A stretch of 64,000 nt of DNA, taken from the NCBI RefSeq assembly GCF_000270245.1, contig NC_015635.1:1922001-1986000 (forward strand), written 5' to 3'. This document shows positions 53,542-62,115 of this stretch, piece after piece. Both the position numbers and the translations under genes were made by a program. How positions within the stretch are numbered: position 1 is the first letter of the stretch; each line of letters begins with the position of its first letter. The DNA comes from Microlunatus phosphovorus NM-1 (GTDB lineage Bacteria; Actinomycetota; Actinomycetes; Propionibacteriales; Propionibacteriaceae). A model generated the notes under the pieces. That model saw only the letters and a list, made by a program, of their open reading frames with translations. It did no database searches and was not told where the DNA came from.

Positions 53542-54597
53542 GTGGCCAAGAAGTCGCGCCGGCAGTCGGGAAATCCGGCGGCGAGGGGCCAGACCGGGAA
53601 TCAGCCCACGAGCCAGGCTGGCAACCAGTCGAGGGAGTCGCGGTCGGCCAGGTTGGCGCGCAACGCCGAGAATGCGGGCCAGCTGCCGGAAGGGGTGCCA
53701 CCGAACGGGGCCAGCTATCCGCAGATCCTGCGTGGCACCAGCTATGCCTGGTGGCGCTCGATGCTGGGCGTGGTGTTCGGGCTGTCGCTGTATCTGATGA
53801 TGACCGCCGTGATCACCCAGGTGGTGGTCGGGATGTCCTGGAGCATCACCGGCGCGTCCGGCGCGTTCGAGGACTTCAGTCGCCGGGCGACGGCCTTCGA
53901 GCTGCCGGCCGGGATGCTGGCGGCGAACCTCGGGATCGCCACCTTGATCCCGATCTGCTGGGTGCTGATGACCATCGTCCACCAGGTGCGGCCGCGGTGG
54001 CTGAGCTCGGTGCAACCGCGGATGCGGTGGAAGTATCTGCTGATCAGCGCCGGTGTCGCGTTCGTCGTCCTGAACGCGGTCACGCTGATCCCGCTGGCGT
54101 TCGGCGGATCGGACGTGAAGGTGTCGCCGCAGTCGGGACTGTGGGGCTTCCTGATCGTGATCATCCTGACTTCACCGCTGCAGGCGGCCGCGGAGGAGTA
54201 CTTCTTCCGTGGCTATCTGATGCAGGCCCTCGGCAGCCTGGTTGCCCATCCCGCCTTCGGTGTGGTCGTCTCGGCGCTGCTGTTCGCCCTGATGCACGGC
54301 GTGCAGAACCCCGCGCTGTTCGTGAACCGGCTGGGCTTCGGTCTGCTGGCCGGGATCCTGGTCTGGCGTACCGGGGGACTGGAGGCCGGCATCGGTGCGC
54401 ACGTGGTGAACAACATCTGTGCGTACCTGATTGCGGGGCTGACCAGTTCGATGGCTGCCCTACGCGCCGTGGACTCGATCACCTGGGTCGACTCGGGCAT
54501 CCAGCTGGGCGGGTTTGCCGTGTTCGCGGCTCTCGCATTATTGGTCGCGCGAGGTCTCAAGCTGCGTACGACCGCGGATCTTTCGCTCGGCCGCTGA
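53542..54597 (+). CDS. CPBP-family intramembrane glutamic protease
   Basis: A 351-residue membrane protein with a hydrophilic Gln/Ser/Arg-rich N-terminus of about 65 residues, then eight hydrophobic segments. The Abi/CPBP motifs are present: EEYFFRG (EExxxR), the motif 2 helix LLFALMHGVQNP and GIGAHVVNNI (HxxxN). Homologues cleave prenylated or other membrane proteins, or act in bacteriocin immunity; the substrate here is unknown. GTG 53542 is one base after gltX, so the two are cotranscribed. Confidence 0.85.
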   Translation: MAKKSRRQSGNPAARGQTGNQPTSQAGNQSRESRSARLARNAENAGQLPEGVPPNGASYPQILRGTSYAWWRSMLGVVFGLSLYLMMTAVITQVVVGMSWSITGASGAFEDFSRRATAFELPAGMLAANLGIATLIPICWVLMTIVHQVRPRWLSSVQPRMRWKYLLISAGVAFVVLNAVTLIPLAFGGSDVKVSPQSGLWGFLIVIILTSPLQAAAEEYFFRGYLMQALGSLVAHPAFGVVVSALLFALMHGVQNPALFVNRLGFGLLAGILVWRTGGLEAGIGAHVVNNICAYLIAGLTSSMAALRAVDSITWVDSGIQLGGFAVFAALALLVARGLKLRTTADLSLGR

Positions 54598-54620
54598 GCG
54601 GCTCCAGCGGGGCCAGGGTC

Positions 54621-54660
54621 GAGTGCTGACCCTGACGGTCGAGTGCTGACCCTGACGGTC
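54621..54660. repeat. two perfect 20-bp tandem repeats
   Basis: GAGTGCTGACCCTGACGGTC occurs twice head to tail just after the CPBP gene. Confidence 0.9.
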
Positions 54661-54782
54661 GTATGTGGCCCGGGGGCGCGAGGCGTCCGGGGTTCTCGCG
54701 GGGTCGGCGGTCGTATGTGGCCCGGGGGCGCGAGGCGTACGGGCTCCTCGAAGGGCCGGCGGTCATCCTTGGCCCGGCGGTC
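54661..54782. repeat. 52-bp tandem repeat array, 3 copies, inverted (family A)
   Basis: GTATGTGGCCCGGGGGCGCG is found at 54661 and 54713 and a diverged copy near 54765; the GGCCC core starts at 54667, 54719 and 54771, exactly 52 bases apart. Its reverse complement matches the CGTACG-CTCGCGCC-CCGGGCCAC core of the arrays at 19264 and 36646. Confidence 0.8.
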
Positions 54783-55589
54783 CTAGGTGTCCTCGACCTC
54801 CTCGCCCAGGAAGCCGCGCAGCAGGCTCTCGGTGCCGGCCAGGTGTTCGGCCGCGACCAGTTCGGCGTCGGCTACGCGCCCGGCGATCACGGCCTCGACC
54901 AGGTGCCGATGCTGCTCGTGCCCGTGGTCCAGGTTCATCGACAGCAGGGGAATCAGATCCAGCAGCTGATTGAGCCGGATCCGGACGTCGGCGACGGCGC
55001 GTAGCAGACTCGGGATTCCCGCGCACTCCGCGATCAGCAGGTGTAACCGGGAGTCGAGCTGCCGGAACGAGTCATCATCGGATGCTGTGCACTCGGCCAA
55101 GGCCTGCTGGAGCGCGATGACCTGCGACTCGTCGAGTTCGGCGGCTGCGGCGGCACTCGCCGCGGCGACATCCACGATGGCACGGAAGCGCAGTACGTCG
55201 TCCAGTTCCTCCGCCGACGGCCAGCCGGTCCCGGCCGCGCCAGACTCGATCAGACCCGTGCCGGCAGCTCCCGATGCGGCAGGGTCCGCGTCGATCCCCA
55301 CCGCCAACGGAGTCGGCCGTGGCGGCTCGATCACGTAGGCCCCGCCGTACCGGCCCCGGCGTACCTCCAGATATCCGGCACGCTGAAGTCCCGCGATCGC
55401 CTCCCGCAAGGTCGTCCGTGACACGCCGAGCTGAACGGCGAGCGCACGTTCGCTCGGCAGTCGTTCGCCAACTCGCACCGAGCCCAGCCGAATGAGCTGG
55501 AGCAGTCGAGCCGTGGTCTCCTCGAAGGCGTTGCCCGAGCGGATCGGCCGCATCAGGGAGGCCATCTTCGGAGGCAGCGGATCGGACAT
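54783..55589 (-). CDS. GntR/FadR-family transcriptional regulator
   Basis: A 268-residue regulator. The winged helix-turn-helix is VGERLPSERALAVQLGVSRT followed by TLREAIAGLQRAGYLEVRRGR, and the C-terminal FCD domain has metal-binding-type residues (DSRLHLLIAECAG, HEQHRHLVEAVIAG). A low-complexity linker with a duplicated GAAGTG motif joins them. It is divergent from the ethanolamine-type permease and probably represses that operon, releasing on the amine or a glutamylated intermediate. Confidence 0.86.
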   Translation of the reverse strand: MSDPLPPKMASLMRPIRSGNAFEETTARLLQLIRLGSVRVGERLPSERALAVQLGVSRTTLREAIAGLQRAGYLEVRRGRYGGAYVIEPPRPTPLAVGIDADPAASGAAGTGLIESGAAGTGWPSAEELDDVLRFRAIVDVAAASAAAAAELDESQVIALQQALAECTASDDDSFRQLDSRLHLLIAECAGIPSLLRAVADVRIRLNQLLDLIPLLSMNLDHGHEQHRHLVEAVIAGRVADAELVAAEHLAGTESLLRGFLGEEVEDT

Positions 55590-55789
55590 CGCACCACCCT
55601 AGATCGCTCGGGACGAGGCACGACGGTGTGACCATCGCGTAACAAGTGGTCTCGGCCCTGGAATCGCCTCTTGACGCCGAATCGGGACTTGAAATACCTT
55701 CTCCACGTCATTGGATTGAAATCAAACCATTGACGCCAGCCCGTCCGTTCCCGCTGGATTCAGCGGACCTATCCAGGGTGGCACTCCGC

Positions 55790-57241
55790 ATGGCACTGAA
55801 GCACAATCCGTCGAGCAAGCACGTCGACTACACCAAGGTCGACACCTCCTACCTCGAGCACCGTCAGCTGAAGAAGGGCGCCGCAGGCTGGATCCTGCTC
55901 GCCGGGCTGGGTGTTGCCTACGTCATCTCCGGCGACTTCTCCGGCTGGAACCTCGGTCTCGCCGAAGGTGGCTGGGGCGGTCTGCTCATCGCCTTCGTGC
56001 TGATGGGCATCATGTACACCTGCATGGTGTTCGGCCTGGCCGAGCTGTCCTCCACGCTGCCGACGGCAGGAGCCGGCTACGGCTTCGCCCGGCGCGCCCT
56101 CGGCCCGCTTGGCGGCTTCGCCACCGGCATGGCAATCCTGATCGAGTACGCCGTCGCTCCGGCCGCCATCGCCACCTTCATCGGCGGCTATGTCCGCGCC
56201 CTCGGGCTTCCGGAGTCGATCCCGATCTGGCTGGTCTATCTGGTCTGCTATGCGCTGTTCATCGGCATCCACATCTTCGGTGTGGGCGAGGCGCTGAAGC
56301 TGATGTTCGTGATCACGGCGGTGGCGCTCATCGCGCTGATCACCTTCGTGGTGGCGATGGTCCCGCATTTCCAGTCGGCCAACCTGTTCGACATCGCGCC
56401 GACCGATGCCGCCGGCGCCAGTGAGTTCCTGCCCTTCGGCAATGCCGGCATCCTGGCCGCGCTGGTCTTCGGGATCTGGTTCTTCCTGGCGGTCGAGGGC
56501 GTACCGCTGGCCGCCGAGGAGTCCGCCGATCCCAAGCGGGACATGCCCCGGGGCATCATCACCGCGGTGCTCATCCTGGTGTGTTCCGGAGCGGCGATGC
56601 TCATCCTGGTGCCGGGCACGGCCGGGGCCGACGCGATGAGCGTGTCGGACAACCCGCTGCCCGAGGCACTGCGGCACGTCTATGGACAGAACTCGGCCGT
56701 CGCCGCCTTCGTCAACTGGGCCGGGCTGTTCGGCCTGGTGGCGAGCTTCTTCTCGATCGTGTTCGCCTACTCCCGGCAGTTGTTCGCGCTGTCCAGGGCG
56801 GGCTACCTGCCGAAGGCGCTGTCGCTCACCACCAAACGGAAGACCCCGTACCTGGCCCTGATCGTGCCCGGCACCATCGGCTTCGCGCTCGCTGCCATCC
56901 TGCAGAACGGCGGTCTGCTGATCAACATCGCCGTCTTCGGCGCCACCGTGTCGTACGTGCTGTTGAACCTCAGCCACATCGTGCTGCGCTTCCGGGAGCC
57001 GGACCTCAAACGCGGTTATCGGACGCCGGGCGGCGTCGTGACCACCTCGATCGCCCTGGTGCTGGCCATCGTCGCGGTGGTGGCGACCTTCTTCGTCGAC
57101 ATCCTCGCGGCGGGCATCACCGCCGGGATCTTCCTGCTGGCGATCGCGTACTTCTGGTTCTATTCCCGGCACCATCTGGTCGCCAGCGCGCCCGAGGAGG
57201 AGTTCGCCGCGCTCGCCAAGGCCGAGGCCGAGCTCAACTGA
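55790..57241 (+). CDS. ethanolamine permease (Eat-like, APC superfamily)
   Basis: A 483-residue transporter with about 12 membrane segments. The signature AYVISGDFSGWNLGLAEGGWG of the Eat family is present, followed by MYTCMVFGLAELSSTLPTAG and FFLAVEGVPLAAEESADPKRD. Ethanolamine uptake is therefore likely. ATG 55790 starts the usual MALKHNPSSK basic N-terminus; the 48 codons upstream are the promoter region. The next gene is a glutamine-synthetase-like ligase, which supports an amine substrate. A family C hairpin repeat separates the two. Confidence 0.83.
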   Translation: MALKHNPSSKHVDYTKVDTSYLEHRQLKKGAAGWILLAGLGVAYVISGDFSGWNLGLAEGGWGGLLIAFVLMGIMYTCMVFGLAELSSTLPTAGAGYGFARRALGPLGGFATGMAILIEYAVAPAAIATFIGGYVRALGLPESIPIWLVYLVCYALFIGIHIFGVGEALKLMFVITAVALIALITFVVAMVPHFQSANLFDIAPTDAAGASEFLPFGNAGILAALVFGIWFFLAVEGVPLAAEESADPKRDMPRGIITAVLILVCSGAAMLILVPGTAGADAMSVSDNPLPEALRHVYGQNSAVAAFVNWAGLFGLVASFFSIVFAYSRQLFALSRAGYLPKALSLTTKRKTPYLALIVPGTIGFALAAILQNGGLLINIAVFGATVSYVLLNLSHIVLRFREPDLKRGYRTPGGVVTTSIALVLAIVAVVATFFVDILAAGITAGIFLLAIAYFWFYSRHHLVASAPEEEFAALAKAEAELN

Positions 57242-57250
57242 CCCCTGAGG

Positions 57251-57319
57251 GATCTGCTCGATCTTGTCGGATCTGCACCATCTATAGCCCGAGCAGATCC
57301 GACAAACCCGAGCAGATCG
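57251..57319. repeat. intergenic palindromic repeat, family C copy 2
   Basis: TTGTCGGATCTGC and GCAGATCCGACAA form a 13-base-pair stem, and a second GAGCAGATC follows. Bases 57254-57276 equal the reverse complement of 10117-10139. It may act as a partial terminator between permease and ligase genes. Confidence 0.75.
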
Positions 57320-57377
57320 GAACTAGCACCCCTCCGACCCCCACCCGACCCAGATCCCCAGCAGAAAGCGACCCCAG

Positions 57378-58757
57378 ATGACCACCACCTCTGACCCCGG
57401 CACCCGGGGCATGCTGACCCTCGACGAGTTGCGTACGCTGGTCGACGCCGGCGAGATCGACACCGTCACCGTCGCGATCACCGACGTCCAGGGCCGGCTG
57501 CAGGGCAAGCTGCTCGGCGCCGAGTACTTCATCAACGAGGTCGCCCACCACAGCTCCGAGGGCTGCAACTACCTGCTCGCGGTGGATGTCGAGATGAACA
57601 CCGTGGAGGGGTACGCGATCTCCTCCTGGGCGAGCGGTTACGGCGACCTGGTGATGCGGCCGGACCTGTCAACGCTGCGGCTCACCCCCTGGCAGCCCGG
57701 CGCGGCGCTGGTCATCTGCGATGTGCTGTGGCCGTCCGGCGCCCCGGTGGTCCAGTCCCCACGGCAGATCCTGCAGGCCCAGGTCGACCGGCTCACCGAG
57801 CGTGGCCTGCAGGCGTTCGCCGGCACCGAGCTGGAGTTCATCGCCTTCGACACCAGCTACGAGGACGCGCAGCGCGGCGGCTACCGGGAGGTCGTGCCGG
57901 CCAATCTCTACAACGTCGACTACTCACTGCTCGGCTCGGTGCGGGTCGAGCCGCTGCTGCGGGAGATCCGCAACGCCATGTCCGGTGCCGGGTTCTACGT
58001 CGAGGGCACCAAGGGCGAGTGCAACTTCGGCCAGCACGAGATCACCTTCAAGTTCCGTGACGCGGTCGGCACCTGCGACAACCACTCGATCTACAAGTTC
58101 GGGGCGAAGGTGCTGGCGTCCAATGCCGGCAAGTCGATCACCTTCATGGCCAAGTACAACGAGCGGGAGGGCAACTCCTGCCATATCCACCTCAGCTTCC
58201 GCGGCACCGACGGCTCCATCGTGATGGCCGGCGACCGCGAGCACGGCTTCTCCGAGCTGATGGAGCACTTCATCGCCGGGGTGCTGGACGCGCTGCCGGA
58301 CTTCACCTACTTCCTGGCGCCGAACATCAACTCCTACAAGCGCTTCGTCAAGGGCAGCTTCGCCCCGACCGCGGTCGCGTGGGGGTTCGACAACCGGACC
58401 TGTGCGGTCCGAGTGGTCGGCAAGGGACCGGGCCTGCGGGCCGAGCTGCGGGTCGGCGGGGCGGACCTCAACCCGTACCTGGCCACCGCAGCGTTCATCG
58501 CTGCCGGCCTGCACGGCATGGACAACGCGTTGCCGCTGCCGCCGCTGGTCACCGGCAACGCGTACGAGGCCGCGGTCGATCAGTTGCCCACCACACTGGT
58601 GGACGCCGCGGCGCGGCTCGGTTCGTCTGAGTTGGCCAGGAAGGCGTTCGGGGATGACGTGGTGGACCACTACGTCAACGCCGCCCGGGTCGAGATCGAC
58701 GCCTTCGAGCGGGCCATCACCGACTGGGAGCGCGTCCGCGGGTTCGAGCGGCTGTGA
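57378..58757 (+). CDS. glutamine synthetase-family gamma-glutamyl-amine ligase (GlnA4-like)
   Basis: A 459-residue GS-fold enzyme: VAITDVQGRLQGKLLGA at the start, TELEFIAFD with metal glutamates, the ATP/glutamate segment GQHEITFKFRDAV, NSCHIHLSF and a late NRTCAVRVVGKG / RAELRVGGADLNPYLA. In true GlnA the late arginine loop and adenylylation Tyr region differ, and the gene setting is catabolic. Streptomyces GlnA4 is a gamma-glutamylethanolamide synthetase, and the Eat-like permease next door points to that reaction (glutamate + ethanolamine + ATP). Glutamylpolyamine synthesis (GlnA2/3, PuuA) is the alternative. Confidence 0.82.
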   Translation: MTTTSDPGTRGMLTLDELRTLVDAGEIDTVTVAITDVQGRLQGKLLGAEYFINEVAHHSSEGCNYLLAVDVEMNTVEGYAISSWASGYGDLVMRPDLSTLRLTPWQPGAALVICDVLWPSGAPVVQSPRQILQAQVDRLTERGLQAFAGTELEFIAFDTSYEDAQRGGYREVVPANLYNVDYSLLGSVRVEPLLREIRNAMSGAGFYVEGTKGECNFGQHEITFKFRDAVGTCDNHSIYKFGAKVLASNAGKSITFMAKYNEREGNSCHIHLSFRGTDGSIVMAGDREHGFSELMEHFIAGVLDALPDFTYFLAPNINSYKRFVKGSFAPTAVAWGFDNRTCAVRVVGKGPGLRAELRVGGADLNPYLATAAFIAAGLHGMDNALPLPPLVTGNAYEAAVDQLPTTLVDAAARLGSSELARKAFGDDVVDHYVNAARVEIDAFERAITDWERVRGFERL

Positions 58758-58818
58758 CGAGTCCGAGCTGCATCTCAAACCGGCAGCTGCCCAGCGATGC
58801 GTACGAGAGGATGGCGCG

Positions 58819-60183
58819 GTGAGCGTGGCTTTCCAGGTGATCAACCCGTCGACCGAGGAGGTCGTACGGACGGTCGAGTTGGCTGATCGGGCGGCCACCG
58901 ATGCCGCCATCGAGCGGGCGCAGCGGGCGTTCGAGACCTGGCAGGACGTGGCTCCGGCCGACCGCGCCCGGCTGCTGCGACGCTTCGCCGGCGCGGTCGA
59001 TGCCGACCTGGAGAACCTGGCCCGGCTCGAGGTCGCCAACGCCGGGCACCCAATCGGCAATGCGCGGTGGGAGGCGGGCAACGTCCGCGATGTCCTGGAC
59101 TACTACGCCGCGGCTCCGGAACGACTAAGTGGCCGCCAGATCCCGGTCGCCGGTGGGGTCAATGTCACCTATCTGCAGCCACTGGGTGTCGTCGGGGTGA
59201 TCGTGCCCTGGAACTTCCCGATGCCGATCGCCGGCTGGGGTTTCGCGCCGGCGCTGGCCGCCGGGAACACGGTGGTGCTCAAGCCGGCGGAGGTCACGCC
59301 GCTGACCGCGATCCGGCTGGGCGAGCTCGCTCTGGAGGCCGGGCTGCCTCCGGATGTGTTCACCGTGCTGCCTGGCAAGGGATCGGTGGTGGGTGACCGG
59401 TTCGTGACGCACCCGGCCGTACGCAAGGTGGTCTTCACCGGCTCCACCGAGGTGGGCAAACGGATCATGGCCGGCTGCGCCGACCAGGTGAAGCGAGTGA
59501 CGCTGGAACTCGGCGGCAAGAACGCCAACATCGTGTTCGCCGACGCCGACCTGGCGAAGGCCGCCGCAGCCGCTCCGGGCGGCGTGTTCGACAACTCCGG
59601 TCAGGACTGCTGTTCTCGGTCCCGGCTGCTCGTCGAAGCCAGCGTGTACGACGACTTCTTGGTGGAGTTGCGGCAGGCGGTCGAGGCGTTCCGGGTCGGC
59701 GACCCCGGGAACGACGACACCGAGATGGGTCCGCTGATCACCGCCGCCCATCGCGCCGGTGTGGCCGCGTACGTCGACAGTGCCGATGTCGCCTTCACCG
59801 GCAGCGCTCCGACCGGGCCCGGTTTCTGGTACCCGCCGACGGTGCTGACTCCGGCCACTCCCGCCGCCCGGGACTTCCGGGAGGAGATCTTCGGACCGGT
59901 GGTCTCCGTCGTGCCGTTCGCCGATGAAGAGGAAGCGCTGGCGATCGCCAACGACACCGAGTACGGGCTCTCGGGGTCGATCTGGACCGAGAATCTCGAC
60001 CGCGCGCTGCGGGTGTCTCGCCGAGTGCAGGCCGGGAACCTCTCGGTCAACTCGCACTCCTCGGTCCGCTATGCCGCACCGTTCGGCGGCTTCAAGCAGT
60101 CCGGGCTCGGCCGCGAGTTGGGGCCTGATGCGGTTGAGGCTTTCACCGAGACCAAGAGCGTGTTCTACGCCAGCAGACTCTAA
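58819..60183 (+). CDS. NAD(P)-dependent aldehyde dehydrogenase
   Basis: A 454-residue ALDH with VPWNFPMPIAGWG, the cofactor loop FTGSTEVGKRIM, general-base Glu in LELGGKNANIVFAD, the nucleophile in NSGQDCCSRSRL and the C-terminal PFGGFKQSGLGRELG. GTG 58819 follows GAGAGGA and precedes FQVINPSTEE, the family N-terminus; earlier in-frame starts overlap the ligase gene. In this operon it would oxidise the gamma-glutamylated aminoaldehyde made from the hydroxyl group of gamma-glutamylethanolamide. This step assignment is inferred from context. Confidence 0.88.
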   Translation: MSVAFQVINPSTEEVVRTVELADRAATDAAIERAQRAFETWQDVAPADRARLLRRFAGAVDADLENLARLEVANAGHPIGNARWEAGNVRDVLDYYAAAPERLSGRQIPVAGGVNVTYLQPLGVVGVIVPWNFPMPIAGWGFAPALAAGNTVVLKPAEVTPLTAIRLGELALEAGLPPDVFTVLPGKGSVVGDRFVTHPAVRKVVFTGSTEVGKRIMAGCADQVKRVTLELGGKNANIVFADADLAKAAAAAPGGVFDNSGQDCCSRSRLLVEASVYDDFLVELRQAVEAFRVGDPGNDDTEMGPLITAAHRAGVAAYVDSADVAFTGSAPTGPGFWYPPTVLTPATPAARDFREEIFGPVVSVVPFADEEEALAIANDTEYGLSGSIWTENLDRALRVSRRVQAGNLSVNSHSSVRYAAPFGGFKQSGLGRELGPDAVEAFTETKSVFYASRL

Positions 60184-60315
60184 GCGGCCAGGCGCTCAGA
60201 ACCCAGGACTCAGAGCCCAGCACTCTGAACGCACGGCAGCGGCGGTCGCACGACTTCGACAGCCGCTGAGGCAGTACTCACCTCACCGACACAGGAAGAA
60301 TCAGGAAGGACAGCG

Positions 60316-61101
60316 ATGACAACGCAGCAGGTCGTCTCCCAGCGCTTGGCGGGGCGGGTCGCAGTGGTGACCGGGGGAGGCTCCGGGATTGGTCGAGCGA
60401 CCGCCCGCCGGTTCGCCGCCGAGGGGGCCACGGTGGTGATCGGCGACCTCGACCCGACGGCGGGGGAGACGGCGGCCGAAGAGGTCGGCGGACTGTTCGT
60501 CGGCGTCAACGTCGCTGACGAGGGGCAGGTGAAGAACCTGTTCGACACCGCCGGGCGTACCTATGGGCAGGTGGACATCGCCTTCAACAACGCCGGCATC
60601 TCCCCACCCGACGACGCCTCCATCACCGAGACGGGGCTGGATGCCTGGAAACGCGTGCAGGATGTCAACCTGACGTCGGTCTATCTGTGCTGCAAGTATG
60701 CGATCGAGCACATGCTGCCCCGGAAGTCGGGCTCCATCATCAACACCGCCTCCTTCGTGGCGCTGATGGGTGCGGCGACCTCGCAGATCTCCTACTCCGC
60801 GTCCAAGGGCGGCGTGTTGTCCATGTCACGCGAGCTCGGCGTGCAATTCGCTCGAGACGGGATCCGGGTCAACGCCTTGTGCCCCGGTCCGGTGAACACG
60901 CCATTGCTCCAAGAACTCTTCGCCAAGGATCCGGTGGCGGCGCAGCGCCGGCTCGTCCATGTCCCGATGGGTCGGTTCGCGGAGCCCGAGGAACTGGCCG
61001 CCGCTGTGGCGTTCCTGGCCAGCGACGACGCCTCCTTCATCACCGCGAGCACCTTCCTGGTGGACGGCGGCATCTCCGCGGCCTATGTGACCCCGCTCTG
61101 A
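60316..61101 (+). CDS. short-chain dehydrogenase/reductase
   Basis: A 261-residue classical SDR. The NAD(P) motif TGGGSGIGRA follows VAVVTGG, with GDLD (NAD-type acidic residue after beta2), NNAGIS, catalytic Ser in INTASF, YSASK, and the end SFITASTFLVDGGISAAY. The Asp after beta2 favours NAD. In this cluster it could oxidise gamma-glutamylethanolamide to the aldehyde, ahead of the aldehyde dehydrogenase. AGGAAGGA lies before the ATG; the 132-base spacer holds no gene. An unrelated oxidoreductase role is possible. Confidence 0.86.
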   Translation: MTTQQVVSQRLAGRVAVVTGGGSGIGRATARRFAAEGATVVIGDLDPTAGETAAEEVGGLFVGVNVADEGQVKNLFDTAGRTYGQVDIAFNNAGISPPDDASITETGLDAWKRVQDVNLTSVYLCCKYAIEHMLPRKSGSIINTASFVALMGAATSQISYSASKGGVLSMSRELGVQFARDGIRVNALCPGPVNTPLLQELFAKDPVAAQRRLVHVPMGRFAEPEELAAAVAFLASDDASFITASTFLVDGGISAAYVTPL

Positions 61102-61128
61102 CCGCTGTTCCCGGTGAGTCCTGGTCCG

Positions 61129-61198
61129 ACTTCGCACCAACTGTGTCATCCGCGCACCACGCACACGTGGTGCGCGGTGACAGGAGTTGGTGCGAAGT
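61129..61198. repeat. 70-bp palindromic repeat, family B copy 3
   Basis: It begins ACTTCGCACCAACT and ends AGTTGGTGCGAAGT, exactly 70 bases, with an inner perfect inverted pair (CGCGCACCACG / CGTGGTGCGCG). It is the best-preserved copy and could fold into a nearly continuous hairpin between convergent genes. Confidence 0.88.
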
Positions 61199-61290
61199 GG
61201 GGATTGCGGAGGGGGATCGGGGCAGGGGATTTGCGGACGGGATGGGCCCGGATCGCGGACGGGATAGGGGCCCGGCGGCCGGGCGCTGGG

Positions 61291-62115
61291 TCAGGGAGAC
61301 CCGGCGGGGATGAAGGTCAGCAGTGCGTCGACGAGCTGATGGGGTGCCAGCTGCTCGGGCCAGTCGAGGGTCTGATCAGGACCGAAACGCCGGGCGATGG
61401 TGAAGGAGCTGCGCTCGATCGCACTGTCTCCACCGTGTCCGCCTTCGTCCAGGTGCCCGTGATCGGTGACGACGACCACGAGCCAGTCCTCACCCTGGTC
61501 AGCGCGCGCGGACACGGCAGCCACGAGGCGAGCCAGATGCTCATCGCAGCGCCGGATCGCGGCGGCGTACTCCGGTCCGACCGAACCGAAGACGTGAGCA
61601 GCGATGTCGGTCTCGCCGAGATAGACGAAATAGACCTCGCGACCCATGGCACCAAGATCGGCGACCGCACCGGCTGTGATGACGGCGTCCTGGGTCTCGT
61701 AGCCGTAGACCTCGCCGTCGCGTACCACCACCTGGTGCTTGCCGGCCCACTGCTGTTCGAGTCGGGGATGGATCACCGGCCCCGCTGGTCCGACCGGATC
61801 GACCAACGGTCGCCAGGCCGCGGCGGCAAAGGTGCGTACCGACTGATTGCGGTAGTAGGCGCGACTGAGCAGGTCGGGATACTCCCAGAGCCGGCTGCCG
61901 ATGAAGCTGTTGTCCCGGATCCCGTGCTGCGCGTGGGTCGTCCCGGTCAGCAGCGATGCCCACCCCGGTCCCGAGATGGTGGGCACCTCCATCTCCAGGT
62001 CGGTACGGATGCCCTCGGCCGCGAGCCGAGCCAGGGTGGGAGCGATCGGATCCGGTCGATCGATCGCCTGGTCGAGGCGGAGACCGTCGATCCCCACCAG
62101 GCAGATCTTGGTCAT
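61291..62115 (-). CDS. alkaline phosphatase-superfamily phosphodiesterase
   Basis: A 274-residue NPP/phosphonoacetate-hydrolase-like protein. The nucleophile region is EVPTISGPGWASLLTG (Thr/Ser as nucleophile), and metal ligands are seen in CLVGIDGLRLD, LGETDIAAHVFG and VVTDHGHLDEGGHGG. No signal peptide is visible, so it acts in the cytosol on an imported phosphodiester, phosphonate or nucleotide-like compound. ATG overlaps the stop of the ABC ATPase gene (ATGA), so the importer and hydrolase form one operon. Confidence 0.83.
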   Translation of the reverse strand: MTKICLVGIDGLRLDQAIDRPDPIAPTLARLAAEGIRTDLEMEVPTISGPGWASLLTGTTHAQHGIRDNSFIGSRLWEYPDLLSRAYYRNQSVRTFAAAAWRPLVDPVGPAGPVIHPRLEQQWAGKHQVVVRDGEVYGYETQDAVITAGAVADLGAMGREVYFVYLGETDIAAHVFGSVGPEYAAAIRRCDEHLARLVAAVSARADQGEDWLVVVVTDHGHLDEGGHGGDSAIERSSFTIARRFGPDQTLDWPEQLAPHQLVDALLTFIPAGSP

